Source: Leptospira noumeaensis (GTDB lineage Bacteria > Spirochaetota > Leptospiria > Leptospirales > Leptospiraceae). Taken from it: a stretch of DNA of 64,000 bases. A program made the translations under genes and the position numbers. Shown here one piece after another: positions 8,419 to 18,370 of this stretch. A model generated the notes under the pieces. The model saw nothing but the letters and a program-made list of their open reading frames with translations. It had not been told where the DNA came from and made no database searches. The stretch's first letter is position 1. Every line of letters begins with the position of its first letter. The DNA lies in the NCBI RefSeq assembly GCF_004770765.1, contig NZ_RQFK01000026.1, positions 930,001-994,000 on the forward strand. Direction: 5' to 3'.

Positions 8419-8757
8419 ATGTTTGTTGCTATATACACGAAGACCATGAAACCAAATCATTATACAGAAATTCCAGCGACGTTCGAAGTTCAATTGGAAC
8501 AACTAAAAGATTATGATTCTAAAAAACACATCAGCGCGAGGGGAATCATGTTTTACCATCCTTATGACATTGAAGTGCCTTCGATATTAAAAATATCCTT
8601 AAAAATGATATCGATGACAGGATCTGTTGATTTCCTTGTGAAAACTTTAAAGAGTGAAAAGATAGGGAGTGAACCTCTCTATGAAATTCATTGTAATTTT
8701 TATGACACAAATGCTGAAAAAGAAGACGAAGTGTTAGGTTTTATTAGCAGTTACTAA
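8419..8757 (+). CDS. PilZ-like small protein (degenerate)
   Basis: This is a 112-residue soluble protein. SARGIMFYHPYDIEVPSILKISLKM (positions about 40-64, given as a span) has the strand pattern of a PilZ barrel, in which a D/N-x-S-x-x-G motif precedes alternating hydrophobic strands. The C-terminal FYDTNAEKEDEVLGFI resembles the closing PilZ helix. The RxxxR c-di-GMP motif of true PilZ proteins is not visible, so nucleotide binding is doubtful. It stands alone between the symporter and a convergent M23 peptidase gene. The assignment rests on pattern only. Confidence 0.45.
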   Translation: MFVAIYTKTMKPNHYTEIPATFEVQLEQLKDYDSKKHISARGIMFYHPYDIEVPSILKISLKMISMTGSVDFLVKTLKSEKIGSEPLYEIHCNFYDTNAEKEDEVLGFISSY

Positions 8758-8789
8758 TACTCATATTTTTTAAACGATACAAGTTTGAG

Positions 8790-9569
8790 TTAAAGGGTGC
8801 CGCCCTTTTCCATCAAAAACTGAAAACTTTCTTCCGTAAAGGCCTTCTCTTTTGGCCCGTATTGCATAAGCCACCGTGTTGGTGGCAAAAATCCTTCTGT
8901 TTTTAGTCCATACCCTCCACCTAACGGTGCACCAATGACCGAACGAAGTTCAAAATGTAAATGCGCCGGATAACTTCCACCAGCATCACCAATGGTTCCA
9001 ATCCATTCTGTTTTTTTCACCAATTGTCCAGGTTCTACATCAATGGTATGGAGATGGGCATAAACAGATTCCAAATACCAAAAGTCTCCATTCCCTACAT
9101 TATGATAGTGAACAATCCGAACTACCTTTCCCCAACCACCACCATAATCGGCAATTTCAGAAACCACTCCGTTTCCAAACGTATATACTGGGGCCGCATA
9201 ATCGCTATCACCACCAGTCATCGCATTCCAATCTTCGCCTAAATGTTTTCTACCACCAAATTTTCCATTTTCAGCTCCAAATTTTTGGGCTAAATAATAT
9301 CCTTCTGCGTACTTACCACCCACAGGAAATTCAAAATCGGTGGCTTGGAAAGAAGGATAACGTTTTAAAATGGGGTAGGGGTCTGTGGTGCGAACTTCGC
9401 CCGATGATTCCATCCATCCGAAGAGTGGGTTTCCTTGGTAGGAGTAACCTTTGGAGGCACAACCTGTCCCGAATACCGATAGGCAGGTTGTGAAGAAAAA
9501 AAGAAAAACTTGGTTATTTGTTACGAACCAATTTTTGAGGGGAAGGTCTCGATGATTTAGAAGAAACAT
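8790..9569 (-). CDS. M23-family (LytM-type) peptidase, probable lipoprotein
   Basis: The protein is predicted to be exported and to cleave or bind peptidoglycan peptides. A long N-terminal leader ends at a lipobox-like FGTGC (Cys near 37). The M23 zinc motif HLGED (about 108-112) supplies His and Asp, and AHLHFEL (about 202-208) supplies the HxH pair. YAHLHT (about 166-171) is the usual central motif. The full metal set is therefore present and the enzyme is probably active. The ATG at 9567-9569 lies 56 bases inside the end of the upstream monooxygenase gene. No later start preserves the whole signal peptide, so the overlap is probably real. Confidence 0.85.
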   Translation of the reverse strand: MFLLNHRDLPLKNWFVTNNQVFLFFFTTCLSVFGTGCASKGYSYQGNPLFGWMESSGEVRTTDPYPILKRYPSFQATDFEFPVGGKYAEGYYLAQKFGAENGKFGGRKHLGEDWNAMTGGDSDYAAPVYTFGNGVVSEIADYGGGWGKVVRIVHYHNVGNGDFWYLESVYAHLHTIDVEPGQLVKKTEWIGTIGDAGGSYPAHLHFELRSVIGAPLGGGYGLKTEGFLPPTRWLMQYGPKEKAFTEESFQFLMEKGGTL

Positions 9570-10944
9570 GACGTCTTTCCGAAAGGAATTCCGCTCGTGC
9601 TTCGATTGGCAAATGGTTTCCGAGTTTTGCGGATCTTTTTTTACCAGATGCCATTTCTTCTTTCATCTCATATAGGAAGGAATCGTAGTCCACTTGGATG
9701 GTGTGACGAGTGCTACTCACATACCTTTTTTTCATTTTTTCTTGGTCACGTTTTATAGATTTTTCCATATCTTCTTTAGAAGGTAAAACATAATTTCCAG
9801 TAAGGTATTGTGCGATCCACTTCCCTTGGCATTCCGCCAGTGGCATAATGGCACCTAACGGTTGCATAAGGCCCACAAAAAATAAATCGTTAACACCTGG
9901 TTTGATCATTTTGTAGAATAGTGGAATGTAATTGTTAGGTGCTGCTAAAAAGTCTTCATCAAAGAATGGAAACTTGATATTGTATCCCGTGCAATAAATG
10001 AGAACATCTGCATCTTCTTCTGTTCCATCAGCAAAGGCAATTTTTTTACCTTTGAGTTCTGTGATCACTGGTTTTGGTTTGATATCTCCTCGACCAAGCC
10101 TTACGAGTAAATCTTGTGAGATGGTAGGATGAGCAGAACCAAATTTATGATCTGGTTTTGGCAAACCAAAGTCTTCCATTTTTCCAACACCAAATCGAAT
10201 CAACAGGTGAGCGAGTGTTTGTTGGATAAAAAAGGGAACCCAATGAGGTGTGTATTCTGTTAATTTATCTAAAGGTTTTCCAAATAAATAGTTAGGAATG
10301 ACATAAGCACCACGCCTTGCTGATAAAAAAACTTTTTTAGCAACGCCGGGTCTCGATAGTTCTACAGAGATATCCATGGCACTGTTTCCCATCCCAAGGA
10401 CGACGACGTTTTTTCCTTCACAGTTAACGGGTGTTTTGGGGTCAACGTAGGAATGCGAGTGTATGGTTTGACCAGAAAATTTTCCAGGGAAAGCAGGATC
10501 TGGCCAACGTTCATTCCAATGGTGTCCGTTAGCGACAACTAACGCGTCATAGTATTTAATGGGACCTTTTTCTGGAGTGATTTTCCAAATTCCATCTTCA
10601 GTGCGTTCTGCTTTTTTCACTCCATTTTTGAATTGGATGTGTTTACGAAGTCCAAAGTGATCTACATAGGATAAAAAATAATTTTGAATGGGTTCATGGT
10701 TTGGATAATCCGCATAATTTGTCGGCATGGGATAATCGCGGTATTCCATACGATCTCGGTGTGTGTTGATATGGAGGGATTTGTAAATGTTACTGAGACC
10801 ATTGTCGTTTTTATAACGCCAATTCCCACCCACATCACTTCCTTTTTCATAACAATCAAAAGGGATTCCGTTTTCCTTTAATGATTTAATGACTGTGATA
10901 CCGGAAGATCCGGCGCCAATTACACAAACTTTGGGAAGTGCCAT
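9514..10944 (-). CDS. flavin-containing monooxygenase (FMO-like)
   Basis: This is an FAD/NADPH-dependent oxygenase of 476 residues. The FAD Rossmann loop VIGAGSSGI is at about 8-16, and the NADPH loop VVLGMGNSAMDI is near 180-191. The FMO signature FSGQTIHSHSY (FxGxxxHxxxY) is near 158-168, and YCTGYN near 317-322 precedes the C-terminal FAD contact. FVGLMQPLGAIMPLAE fits the family end. Substrate is unknown: N/S-oxidation and Baeyer-Villiger chemistry are both possible. It overlaps the M23 gene by 56 bases but need not be related in function. Confidence 0.88.
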   Translation of the reverse strand: MALPKVCVIGAGSSGITVIKSLKENGIPFDCYEKGSDVGGNWRYKNDNGLSNIYKSLHINTHRDRMEYRDYPMPTNYADYPNHEPIQNYFLSYVDHFGLRKHIQFKNGVKKAERTEDGIWKITPEKGPIKYYDALVVANGHHWNERWPDPAFPGKFSGQTIHSHSYVDPKTPVNCEGKNVVVLGMGNSAMDISVELSRPGVAKKVFLSARRGAYVIPNYLFGKPLDKLTEYTPHWVPFFIQQTLAHLLIRFGVGKMEDFGLPKPDHKFGSAHPTISQDLLVRLGRGDIKPKPVITELKGKKIAFADGTEEDADVLIYCTGYNIKFPFFDEDFLAAPNNYIPLFYKMIKPGVNDLFFVGLMQPLGAIMPLAECQGKWIAQYLTGNYVLPSKEDMEKSIKRDQEKMKKRYVSSTRHTIQVDYDSFLYEMKEEMASGKKRSAKLGNHLPIEARAEFLSERRHVSSKSSRPSPQKLVRNK

Positions 10945-11064
10945 AGTATTTCTCTCAAAACTAAAGATAGACTAGGGAGAGATTTTGCGAATAGAGAACG
11001 ATGTTATCAAGAAGATTTTACATTTCTAAGGAAAAAAATCGTCATTTTGACACATATTCAATGT

Positions 11065-11655
11065 TTAACGATTGGGTTTAGAGGGTTTCTCTTGGGTTTC
11101 CAAGAAGGAACGAATTTCAGATTCCAAATTCGATATTTGGATTTTGGTAATTTTACCCGCTTTTAGTTGGATGAGAGTCAGAGATCCTTTGGTTCTAGGA
11201 TACGGATCTGCCAATTTTTCTTCTCTCACCAAACGAAGAGTATACGGATAAGATTTCATTTTTGGTAAAGCCACAAACTTTGTGATAAGGCTTGGCATTT
11301 TGTGGATATCCGAAATAAGCACTGCTTGTTTTCCTTCCAAATATCCTTTTCCTTCTTTTTCCAAAATAGGATGGATGATTTTACTAGCATCCATATCGGA
11401 AATAAAAATTACCTTTGTGGTTTCTGCTGGAAGTGGACTCGGTTCTTCCCACTGGTTTGTATAATTGATTTCTGGAAGGGAATTTCCAACCACTAAGGTA
11501 GGTGTGGGAGCGGTAGGTTCTTCTGCAAAAAGCGATAAGTTTAAAATGAGTATGGGAAGAAGGATTAGATAATGAATGGAATTTCTGTAAATGGAGAATG
11601 ATTTAAAGTTCAAAACAACCTTCTTTCTAATGATTTGGAATTGGTTCATAAACAT
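11065..11655 (-). CDS. exported protein of unknown function, possible Cys-less thioredoxin fold
   Basis: This 196-residue product has a hydrophobic signal segment at about 29-44 (LILLPILILNLSLFA) followed by mature sequence from AEEPTAPT. The order VGNSLPEINYTNQW, KVIFISDMDASK, YPYTLRLV and GSLTLIQLKAGKITKIQ follows the strand order of thioredoxin-like proteins of the YtfJ type, but no Cys pair is present. It lies 24 bases downstream of a WCPDC thioredoxin-like gene on the same strand, so the two are probably co-expressed. The fold is inferred; the function is unknown. Confidence 0.6.
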   Translation of the reverse strand: MFMNQFQIIRKKVVLNFKSFSIYRNSIHYLILLPILILNLSLFAEEPTAPTPTLVVGNSLPEINYTNQWEEPSPLPAETTKVIFISDMDASKIIHPILEKEGKGYLEGKQAVLISDIHKMPSLITKFVALPKMKSYPYTLRLVREEKLADPYPRTKGSLTLIQLKAGKITKIQISNLESEIRSFLETQEKPSKPNR

Positions 11656-11679
11656 GTAGGTTGCCTTAACAACCTTCTC

Positions 11680-12126
11680 CTAAAGGCGATATAAATATTC
11701 TAAAACTTGTTCTTTTGTCATCTTACTCGCGTTAGAGAATTCTCCTCCCTTTGTGGAGGTGAGAATATTTCCATCTGGCTTTACAACAACCAAAGCAGGG
11801 ATTCCATTTTGAATGGGGTTCCCAAGTTTATCATTTAGACTTAAGTTTTTGTCGAAACGACCCACATCAACTTTGAAGATGATAAAATTTTCTTTGAGTA
11901 GAGTTTTTGGTTCCGGTTCATTAAAGATCCCATCTAATGCTCTACAGTCGGGACACCAATCAGCACCAAAAACAACGATGAGTTTCCGGTTCGATTTTTT
12001 TGCCAAAACCAAACTTTCTTCGTAATTGGAAAGTATTATGTCACTTTGTTTGGAGCAGTAAGAGAAAGCAGAGAGGGAAGTTCCAAAAATCAGGAGAGAG
12101 AATAAAATTCGGAATCTGTATTCCAT
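11680..12126 (-). CDS. exported thioredoxin-like protein (WCPDC)
   Basis: This is a 148-residue envelope thioredoxin-fold protein. The N-terminal hydrophobic signal (LFSLLIFGTSLSAF, about 8-21) is followed by a Cys at 24 that could be an atypical spirochaetal lipobox cysteine. The active-site motif GADWCPDC is near 54-61, and the cis-Pro element GIPALVVV is near 108-115. It resembles small thioredoxin-7/DsbD-gamma-like reductants. The ATG follows directly after the T-run of a terminator hairpin (12129-12152), leaving no normal leader or ribosome site. This is the one odd point of the gene. It is followed by the Cys-less partner at 11065-11655. Confidence 0.85.
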   Translation of the reverse strand: MEYRFRILFSLLIFGTSLSAFSYCSKQSDIILSNYEESLVLAKKSNRKLIVVFGADWCPDCRALDGIFNEPEPKTLLKENFIIFKVDVGRFDKNLSLNDKLGNPIQNGIPALVVVKPDGNILTSTKGGEFSNASKMTKEQVLEYLYRL

Positions 12127-12128
12127 AG

Positions 12129-12152
12129 AAAAAAGCGGAAGGATCCTTCCGC
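12129..12152 (-). terminator. rho-independent terminator of the 49-aa gene
   Basis: A perfect 18-base palindrome (GCGGAAGGATCCTTCCGC, 12135-12152) is followed on the minus strand by six T residues (12129-12134). It begins 5 bases after the stop of the small gene at 12158-12307, and its T-run ends 2 bases before the ATG of the thioredoxin-like gene. Confidence 0.85.
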
Positions 12153-12157
12153 GTATC

Positions 12158-12307
12158 TTATTTCTTAGCGATTTCTTTTAGGATTTCTTGTCTTTTTTTA
12201 TCTTTATCGATATGGGAAAGAGACAACCAATCGCGTTTCAATTGTTTTTCTGAAACACCTTTGAAGGTTGCATATTTGCCGAGGATTTTTGCTGTTTTTG
12301 CGTTCAT
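12158..12307 (-). CDS. small basic protein, 49 aa
   Basis: This ORF was found by reading the minus strand between the thioredoxin gene and valS. It runs ATG (12305-12307) to TAA (12158-12160) and encodes 49 residues starting MNAKTAKILGKYATFKG. It is rich in Lys, with a predicted helical C-terminal half (KDKKRQEILKEIAKK) and no Cys or membrane span. A strong terminator right after the stop argues that it is a real transcription unit. No family is recognised. It is similar in size and charge, but not clearly in sequence, to the 53-aa protein at 41960-42121. Confidence 0.7.
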   Translation of the reverse strand: MNAKTAKILGKYATFKGVSEKQLKRDWLSLSHIDKDKKRQEILKEIAKK

Positions 12308-12368
12308 GCCAACCAGATTCTTTTGCCTCTCCTTTCTGTCAATGCGAACCTTGGTTGCTGTTTCATCC

Positions 12369-12398
12369 TTGACCCCTAAACTCTTTACGAAACATAGT
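12369..12398 (+). promoter_or_regulatory. possible sigma-70 promoter of valS
   Basis: TTGACC (12369-12374) and CATAGT (12393-12398) are separated by 18 bases and lie 26 bases before the valS ATG. The -10 box matches only four of six consensus positions, so this is tentative. Confidence 0.3.
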
Positions 12399-12423
12399 AA
12401 AGTGCAAGAAATCCAAAGACCCT

Positions 12424-15108
12424 ATGAAATCACAGCTACCTGACCGTTACGATCCCGAATCTGTAGAGCCCAAATGGATAAAAACTTGGGAAGAAAAAAA
12501 AACCTTTGCTCCTGACTCTTCTCGCAAAGAAACATTTTCGATCGTCATCCCTCCGCCAAACGTAACAGGGAATTTACACATTGGACATGCACTCAATCAT
12601 ACCATCCAAGACATCATCATTCGTATCGAACGTAAAAAAGGTAAAAATGTAGTTTGGGTTCCTGGAATGGACCACGCTGGGATTGCCACACAAGTGGTTG
12701 TGGAACGTGAGTTAGGAAAAGAAGGAAAGTCTAGAACTGATTTTACTCGTGAAGGGTTTATCGAAAAAGTTTGGGAATGGAAGGCGCATTCTGGTGGAAT
12801 GATCGCCAAACAACAACGGTTACTCGGTGAATCAGTTGATTGGTCACGTGAGAGATTTACCTTTGATGAAGGACTTTCCAAAGCAGTCATCAAAGTATTC
12901 CGTAGTTTGTATGATGAAGGACTGATTTACCGTGGCGAACGAATCATCAACTGGTGCCCGGTTACGAAAACTGCCATCTCTGACATTGAAGTCGAGTATA
13001 AAGAAAAACAAGGCAAACTCTATCATATCAAATATCCTAAAGCCGAATTTAAATCGAAAGATCCAAAAACTCTTAACAAAGGGGAATACATTGTTGTGGC
13101 AACAACAAGACCCGAAACGATGTTTGGTGACGTGGCTGTTTGTGCTCATCCAGATGACGCGCGTTATACTAATCTAAAAGATAAATTTGTATTTTTACCA
13201 ATTGCGGGAAAAGAGATTCCCGTTTTGTTTGATTCCTTTGTAGATAAAGAATTTGGATCAGGGCTTGTGAAAATCACTCCGGCCCATGACATCAATGACT
13301 ATGAAGCGGGCCTTCGTTTGAAACTCACTCCACTCAACATTATGAACTTGGATGGAACTTTAAACGAACATACAGGTAAATACAATGGACTCGACCGGTT
13401 CGAAGCTCGCAAACGAGTTGTGGAAGAACTCGAAACGAATGGTTATATTGAAAAAATAGAAACTCATATCCATAGTGTGGGACACAACCAAAGAGGGGGA
13501 GCGGTCATCGAACCGTTGTTATCGACTCAGTGGTTTGTAAAAATTGAATCTCTTGCAAAACCTGCTATTGAAGTGGTGAAATCTGGAAAGGTTCAATTCC
13601 AACCAAAGATGTGGGAAAAAACATACTTTGAGTGGATGGAAAATATTCGCGATTGGTGTATTTCTCGCCAACTTTGGTGGGGTCACAGAATTCCTGCTTA
13701 TTATGCACCAAACGGTGAGATGGTGGTCGCTGAATCCGTCGAGGAAGCGGTATCTCTATTTTCTAAAAAAGGAATTTCAGTAACCAAAGAAACCATCAAA
13801 CAAGATGAAGATGTTTTGGACACTTGGTTCTCTTCAGGACTTTGGCCTTTTACTGTATTTGGTTGGCCTGAAAATTCAACCGAACTCAAACAATACTATC
13901 CTACTTCTGTGCTGGTGACTGGATTTGATATCATCTTCTTCTGGGTCGCTCGGATGATTATGAACGGTCTTAAATTTATGGGAGATGTTCCTTTCCATAA
14001 GGTTCTCATCCATGGCCTTGTTCGTGATAAAGATGGTAAGAAGTTTAGTAAGTCCCTTGGAAACGTAGTAGATCCTTTGGATATGATGACTAAATACGGA
14101 ACCGATTCGTTTCGATTTTTTCTCGCAGCTGTTTTGCCGGAAGGAAAGGACATTCTTTTCGACGAATCACGGTTAGACGGATACAGGTCTTTTTGTAATA
14201 AAATTTGGAACTCAAGCCGGTTTATTTTTATGAACTTACCGGAAGAGTTCACAACCAAAGAACCAGAACTCAATTCTTTAGAAGACACTGACCTTTGGAT
14301 TTTGAATGAGTTTGATCGGATGCTTAGTAAGTATGAAAAAGCCTACGCCGGTTATCTCTTTTTCGAAATGGCAAATGCTGTGTATGATTTTGTTTGGGGA
14401 TCTTTCTGCGATTGGTATTTGGAATTAACCAAAGCTCGTGTTTATGGCAACGTAACACCAGAATCGCAAGAGAAAGCTCGCCTTGTTCTTGTTAGTGTTT
14501 TGAAAAAATCACTCGGACTATTACATCCGTTTATGCCTTTTATCACAGAAGAAATTCATTCATTACTAGAACAGACAGAACTTGCGAAAACAGAATTTCC
14601 AAAACCGTATGGAGTTTCTGATTCCGCACCGGCTGTGGTTCGAATGGAGCTCGTACGTGAGATCATCACAAAGATTCGAAACATGCGTGCAGAACTCGGA
14701 GTCAAACCTGAGAAAAAATGTAAGGTCATCATCAAGTGTAGCCATAAAGAATTAAAAGAAATGATGGAAAGAGAAATCAAATCCATCCTCCAACTTTCCA
14801 AAGCAGAAAGTTTGGAATTTTTAGATTCTTATGAGGCAAAAAATACAGATTCCGTAGGTGCTTTTTCCATCGGAGAAATTTTTCTTCCTTTGGAAGGTAT
14901 TTTTGATTTTGAAAAAGAAAAACAACGACTGGAAAAAGAGAAAAAACAAATCCAATTGGAAATGGAAAAGTTGGAAAATAAAATCAACAATCCATCTTTC
15001 TTAGAAAAAGCAAAACCTGATGTGGTAGAAAAAGAAAGAGAAAAGTATAATACTTGGAAAGAGAAACTAGATAGTACGGTAAGGGCTTTAGAAAAAATTG
15101 GATCATAA
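12424..15108 (+). CDS. valS: valyl-tRNA synthetase
   Basis: This class I synthetase charges tRNA-Val. The 894 residues are normal length. The HIGH motif appears in [17 protein letters not shown] (about 40-56), and the KMSKS-type loop reads KFSKSLGN (about 540-547). The editing domain ([10 protein letters not shown] near 226) and the C-terminal coiled coil, rich in Glu/Lys (from about 835), are present as in ValRS. The last codons overlap the TTG start of purD by 11 bases. Confidence 0.97.
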   Translation: MKSQLPDRYDPESVEPKWIKTWEEKKTFAPDSSRKETFSIVIPPPNVTGNLHIGHALNHTIQDIIIRIERKKGKNVVWVPGMDHAGIATQVVVERELGKEGKSRTDFTREGFIEKVWEWKAHSGGMIAKQQRLLGESVDWSRERFTFDEGLSKAVIKVFRSLYDEGLIYRGERIINWCPVTKTAISDIEVEYKEKQGKLYHIKYPKAEFKSKDPKTLNKGEYIVVATTRPETMFGDVAVCAHPDDARYTNLKDKFVFLPIAGKEIPVLFDSFVDKEFGSGLVKITPAHDINDYEAGLRLKLTPLNIMNLDGTLNEHTGKYNGLDRFEARKRVVEELETNGYIEKIETHIHSVGHNQRGGAVIEPLLSTQWFVKIESLAKPAIEVVKSGKVQFQPKMWEKTYFEWMENIRDWCISRQLWWGHRIPAYYAPNGEMVVAESVEEAVSLFSKKGISVTKETIKQDEDVLDTWFSSGLWPFTVFGWPENSTELKQYYPTSVLVTGFDIIFFWVARMIMNGLKFMGDVPFHKVLIHGLVRDKDGKKFSKSLGNVVDPLDMMTKYGTDSFRFFLAAVLPEGKDILFDESRLDGYRSFCNKIWNSSRFIFMNLPEEFTTKEPELNSLEDTDLWILNEFDRMLSKYEKAYAGYLFFEMANAVYDFVWGSFCDWYLELTKARVYGNVTPESQEKARLVLVSVLKKSLGLLHPFMPFITEEIHSLLEQTELAKTEFPKPYGVSDSAPAVVRMELVREIITKIRNMRAELGVKPEKKCKVIIKCSHKELKEMMEREIKSILQLSKAESLEFLDSYEAKNTDSVGAFSIGEIFLPLEGIFDFEKEKQRLEKEKKQIQLEMEKLENKINNPSFLEKAKPDVVEKEREKYNTWKEKLDSTVRALEKIGS

Positions 15109-16375
15109 ATTTAAAGTTTTACTCATTGGAAGTGGCGGAAGAGAACATGCGTTAGCGGATGCTATCTCTAAATCAAAATCATTGGAATCTCTGAAAGTAT
15201 TTCCGGGGAACGGTGGTTTCTCAAAAGATTTATTATTGGATGCAAATCATATATCCATCACCGATAAATCAAAGTTTTTTGATTATATAAAATCTTCTGG
15301 AACAAACCTGGTTGTGGTTGGCCCAGAAGATCCGCTAGTTAACGGACTTTCTGATTGGTGTGCTGAAATAGGTATCCCTTGTTTTGGACCTTCTGCTTAT
15401 TGTGCCCAAGTGGAAGGTAGCAAACATTTTGCCAAAGAAATGATGAAACGAGCCAAAGTTCCTACGGCTTCTTTTGCTGTATTTACGGATCATGAATCGG
15501 CTTGGAGTTATGCCCAAAAAGAAATTTTACCTTTGGTTGTCAAAGCAGATGGCCTTGCTGCTGGAAAGGGTGTCACAGTTGCTTTCGAAATGAAAGAGGT
15601 GAAACAAGCATTAGATGAAATCTTTTTAGAATCAAAGTTTGGGGAAAGTGGTAACAAGGTAGTTTTGGAATCCTTTTTAGAAGGAGAAGAAGCATCACTT
15701 TTTGTCATCACAGACGGGGAAAGGTATATGTGCCTTCCTGCAGCTCAAGACCACAAACGTGCTTATGATGGAGACATCGGGCCAAACACTGGCGGAATGG
15801 GTGCGTATGCGCCAGCACCGATTGTTACGGATACGGTACTTACAAAAGTTAAGGAACAAGTCATCGAGCCAATGTTAGCTGAATTTAATTCGGCCGGCCA
15901 TCCTTACAAAGGGCTTCTTTATGTTGGTCTTATGATTACCAAAGAAGGAAATCCAAATGTAGTGGAATTTAACTGTCGGTTTGGAGATCCAGAAACCCAG
16001 TGTGTGCTGCGTTTGTTAGATGAAGATATTTTACCGATTTTTTATGCATCGGCAATGGGCAATCTCCCTGAGAGAAATCTAAAATTAAAAGAGGGATCAT
16101 CGGCAGTTGTCGTACTTGCTGCCAAAGGGTATCCCGATTCTCCGCAGAAAGGAATGCTTTTGGAGATTCCATCTAACGAGGGAAATGTGGTGGTCTACCA
16201 TGCAGGAACCAAACGCCAAGAAAGCCAAGTTTCGGCAAATGGTGGGCGAATTCTTGGAATCACTTCCTTTGGAAGTTCCTTAAAAGATGCAATTAATGAT
16301 TGTTATGCGTTTTTAACAAAAATCAAAGCACCTGATACGTTTTATAGAAAAGATATAGGACGGCGCGCTCTCTAA
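15098..16375 (+). CDS. purD: phosphoribosylamine-glycine ligase (GAR synthetase)
   Basis: The enzyme joins glycine to 5-phosphoribosylamine, the second step of de novo purine synthesis. The 425 residues match the family. The N-terminal [10 protein letters not shown] is near 9-18, and the ATP-grasp core has [13 protein letters not shown] (about 146-158). The PurD block [24 protein letters not shown] spans about 217-240, and [10 protein letters not shown] is near 289-298. No ATG is available; the TTG at 15098 lies inside the end of valS (11-base overlap) and leaves the Rossmann start intact. The valS-purD coupling is unusual in function but clear in arrangement. Confidence 0.96.
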   Translation: MDHKFKVLLIGSGGREHALADAISKSKSLESLKVFPGNGGFSKDLLLDANHISITDKSKFFDYIKSSGTNLVVVGPEDPLVNGLSDWCAEIGIPCFGPSAYCAQVEGSKHFAKEMMKRAKVPTASFAVFTDHESAWSYAQKEILPLVVKADGLAAGKGVTVAFEMKEVKQALDEIFLESKFGESGNKVVLESFLEGEEASLFVITDGERYMCLPAAQDHKRAYDGDIGPNTGGMGAYAPAPIVTDTVLTKVKEQVIEPMLAEFNSAGHPYKGLLYVGLMITKEGNPNVVEFNCRFGDPETQCVLRLLDEDILPIFYASAMGNLPERNLKLKEGSSAVVVLAAKGYPDSPQKGMLLEIPSNEGNVVVYHAGTKRQESQVSANGGRILGITSFGSSLKDAINDCYAFLTKIKAPDTFYRKDIGRRAL

Positions 16376-17214
16376 TGCCATTTAGTATCTCTGGAAATTT
16401 TAAAATTTGTGAACGTACCAACCTTCGCAATTTTGAAAAACATCTAGGGATCATTTTGTCCGAGAACCAAACCCAACTCCAACAACATTTGATGATTCGC
16501 CGTGCTTTGCAAAACTTGAGTGGATCTGTTAGTGTGCTTTCGGGACTCAGCCGTCAGGAGTTGTTATCTTTTATTTTTATCCTCACTCAATTTGGTGATA
16601 TCATTCGTTCGGAAACTCCACCAGAATACCTGCAATTGGAATCCATTCCTTATGTGATTGAATGGTCAAAGGGCCATTATATGATTCCGATGGAAATTTT
16701 GGAACATTTGGCTCATGAAAGGATATTCAAAGACCAAGGTTATTTGTTTGCACTGATTCCAGCCTTATCCATCAAAGAAAAAAAATCTTGGATTCGTTGG
16801 ATCGGTGTGGATTTTGAAAAGGGTGGAGACCGAGATTTAAATTTTGAAATTTATTCCCAGTGTCGTGTTTTGCAAAAACCTTTTCTTGGTAAATCGCTTG
16901 TCCAAGAATCAGAAATTCGTTTGGAACAAATTTGGCCACGCGGCAAAAACGAATACATCGATTGGTTTTATAAAGGTCTTTCTACTTTTTATTATTCTAT
17001 GGAAGAGATGAGTAGAAAAGAAAAAGATCCTTTTTTACTCCATGTCATTGAACTCATTAAGTCAGGTAAATTCATACTCAAACGTTTACCTGATACATAC
17101 GGAAAAGAATCAAGTTACTCTCTTGTAGGAACTGTGGAAGGAAACACTCCACAACTCAGAGAAACCATATTCCAATGGGAAGTGGAACGACTTCGTAAAG
17201 ATTCTCTATTTTAA
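16375..17214 (+). CDS. conserved-looking protein of unknown function, 279 aa
   Basis: The ATG shares its first base with the purD stop (TAATG, 16375), so it is translated in the purD operon, and prfB follows 24 bases later. The product looks soluble and mostly helical, with Leu/Ile-rich segments (about 45-80) and a Trp-rich middle (IRWIGVDFE near 140-148). I recognise no domain, signal peptide or membrane span. Position between purD and prfB gives no firm clue to function. Confidence 0.7.
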   Translation: MPFSISGNFKICERTNLRNFEKHLGIILSENQTQLQQHLMIRRALQNLSGSVSVLSGLSRQELLSFIFILTQFGDIIRSETPPEYLQLESIPYVIEWSKGHYMIPMEILEHLAHERIFKDQGYLFALIPALSIKEKKSWIRWIGVDFEKGGDRDLNFEIYSQCRVLQKPFLGKSLVQESEIRLEQIWPRGKNEYIDWFYKGLSTFYYSMEEMSRKEKDPFLLHVIELIKSGKFILKRLPDTYGKESSYSLVGTVEGNTPQLRETIFQWEVERLRKDSLF

Positions 17215-17238
17215 ACTTCCACTTCGGATTTACGCATT

Positions 17239-18366
17239 ATGGATAGATCACTAAAAGAATTAAAAAAACAAACATCAGAAATGATTGAGACTTTCCAAAC
17301 CTATTGGACAGCGCAAAATTTTCAGGAAGACTACGACCGTTTATCCTCACTCATTGAAAAAGCAAACGATCCAAAAATATGGGATTCACCTGACCAAGCA
17401 AAAACAATCACTCAAAAACGAAACGAGTTACAACTAAAGTTAGATCCTTGGTTGGATTTAAAAAAGGAACTGATTGATTTTCCTGATTTGATTGAACTTA
17501 CATCCGAAGAAATGGGTGAGGCGGGATTAAAATCTTTAAACGATGATTTTGATCGAATGTTTGAGACGTTTGAAAACTTGCAAATCTTAGATGCACTTGC
17601 CGGTAAAGATGATGGCAAAGCAGCTTTTATCAATATCCATCCCGGTGCCGGTGGTACCGAATCTCAAGACTGGGCTGATATGTTACTGCGAATGTACACA
17701 AGGTTTTGTGAACAAAAAGGGTATCGTGCGGAACTTGTGGATTACCAACCGGGAGAAACTGCAGGCATCAAGAATGCTACACTCTACATCCAAGGGGATC
17801 ATCCTTTTGGTTATTTAAAATGTGAATCCGGTGTACACCGTTTGGTTCGTATCTCTCCTTTTGATTCCAATAAAAGAAGACATACTTCCTTTGCTTCAGT
17901 TTATGTAACGCCGGAAGTCGATGATGACATCCAAGTGAACATCGAAGAAAAAGACCTTCGTGTGGATGTGTATCGCTCTTCTGGTGCTGGGGGACAACAC
18001 GTAAACACAACAGACTCTGCTGTGCGAATTACACATATCCCTACAGGAGTTGTCGTTTCTTGTCAGATGGAAAGATCCCAAATCAAAAACCGTGATACTG
18101 CGATGAAGATGCTTCGTGCTCGTTTGTATGAAATGGAAAAACAAAAAGCCGAAGAAGAAAACGCTAAAAAAGCCGGTGAAAAACGTGATATCTCTTGGGG
18201 ATCACAAATTCGAAGTTATGTGTTTCATCCATACAATTTAGTAAAAGACCATAGAACTGATTTTGAAACAGGAAACGTTCATGCCGTGATGGATGGAGAC
18301 TTGGAAGATTTTATCATTGCTTATTTAAAATACCTGACAAACCAAAAGGCAAACGCGAAAGTATAA
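17239..18366 (+). CDS. prfB: peptide chain release factor 2
   Basis: RF2 releases peptides at UAA/UGA codons. The 375 residues contain the stop-recognition tripeptide SPF in [11 protein letters not shown] (about 201-211) and the catalytic GGQ in [11 protein letters not shown] (about 250-260). The gene is readable in one frame from ATG 17239. The programmed +1 frameshift (CUU UGA near codon 25) that many bacteria use for autoregulation is absent. It lies between an unknown gene and a GAF/AAA regulator that begins 4 bases later. Confidence 0.96.
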   Translation: MDRSLKELKKQTSEMIETFQTYWTAQNFQEDYDRLSSLIEKANDPKIWDSPDQAKTITQKRNELQLKLDPWLDLKKELIDFPDLIELTSEEMGEAGLKSLNDDFDRMFETFENLQILDALAGKDDGKAAFINIHPGAGGTESQDWADMLLRMYTRFCEQKGYRAELVDYQPGETAGIKNATLYIQGDHPFGYLKCESGVHRLVRISPFDSNKRRHTSFASVYVTPEVDDDIQVNIEEKDLRVDVYRSSGAGGQHVNTTDSAVRITHIPTGVVVSCQMERSQIKNRDTAMKMLRARLYEMEKQKAEEENAKKAGEKRDISWGSQIRSYVFHPYNLVKDHRTDFETGNVHAVMDGDLEDFIIAYLKYLTNQKANAKV

Positions 18367-18370
18367 CCAA

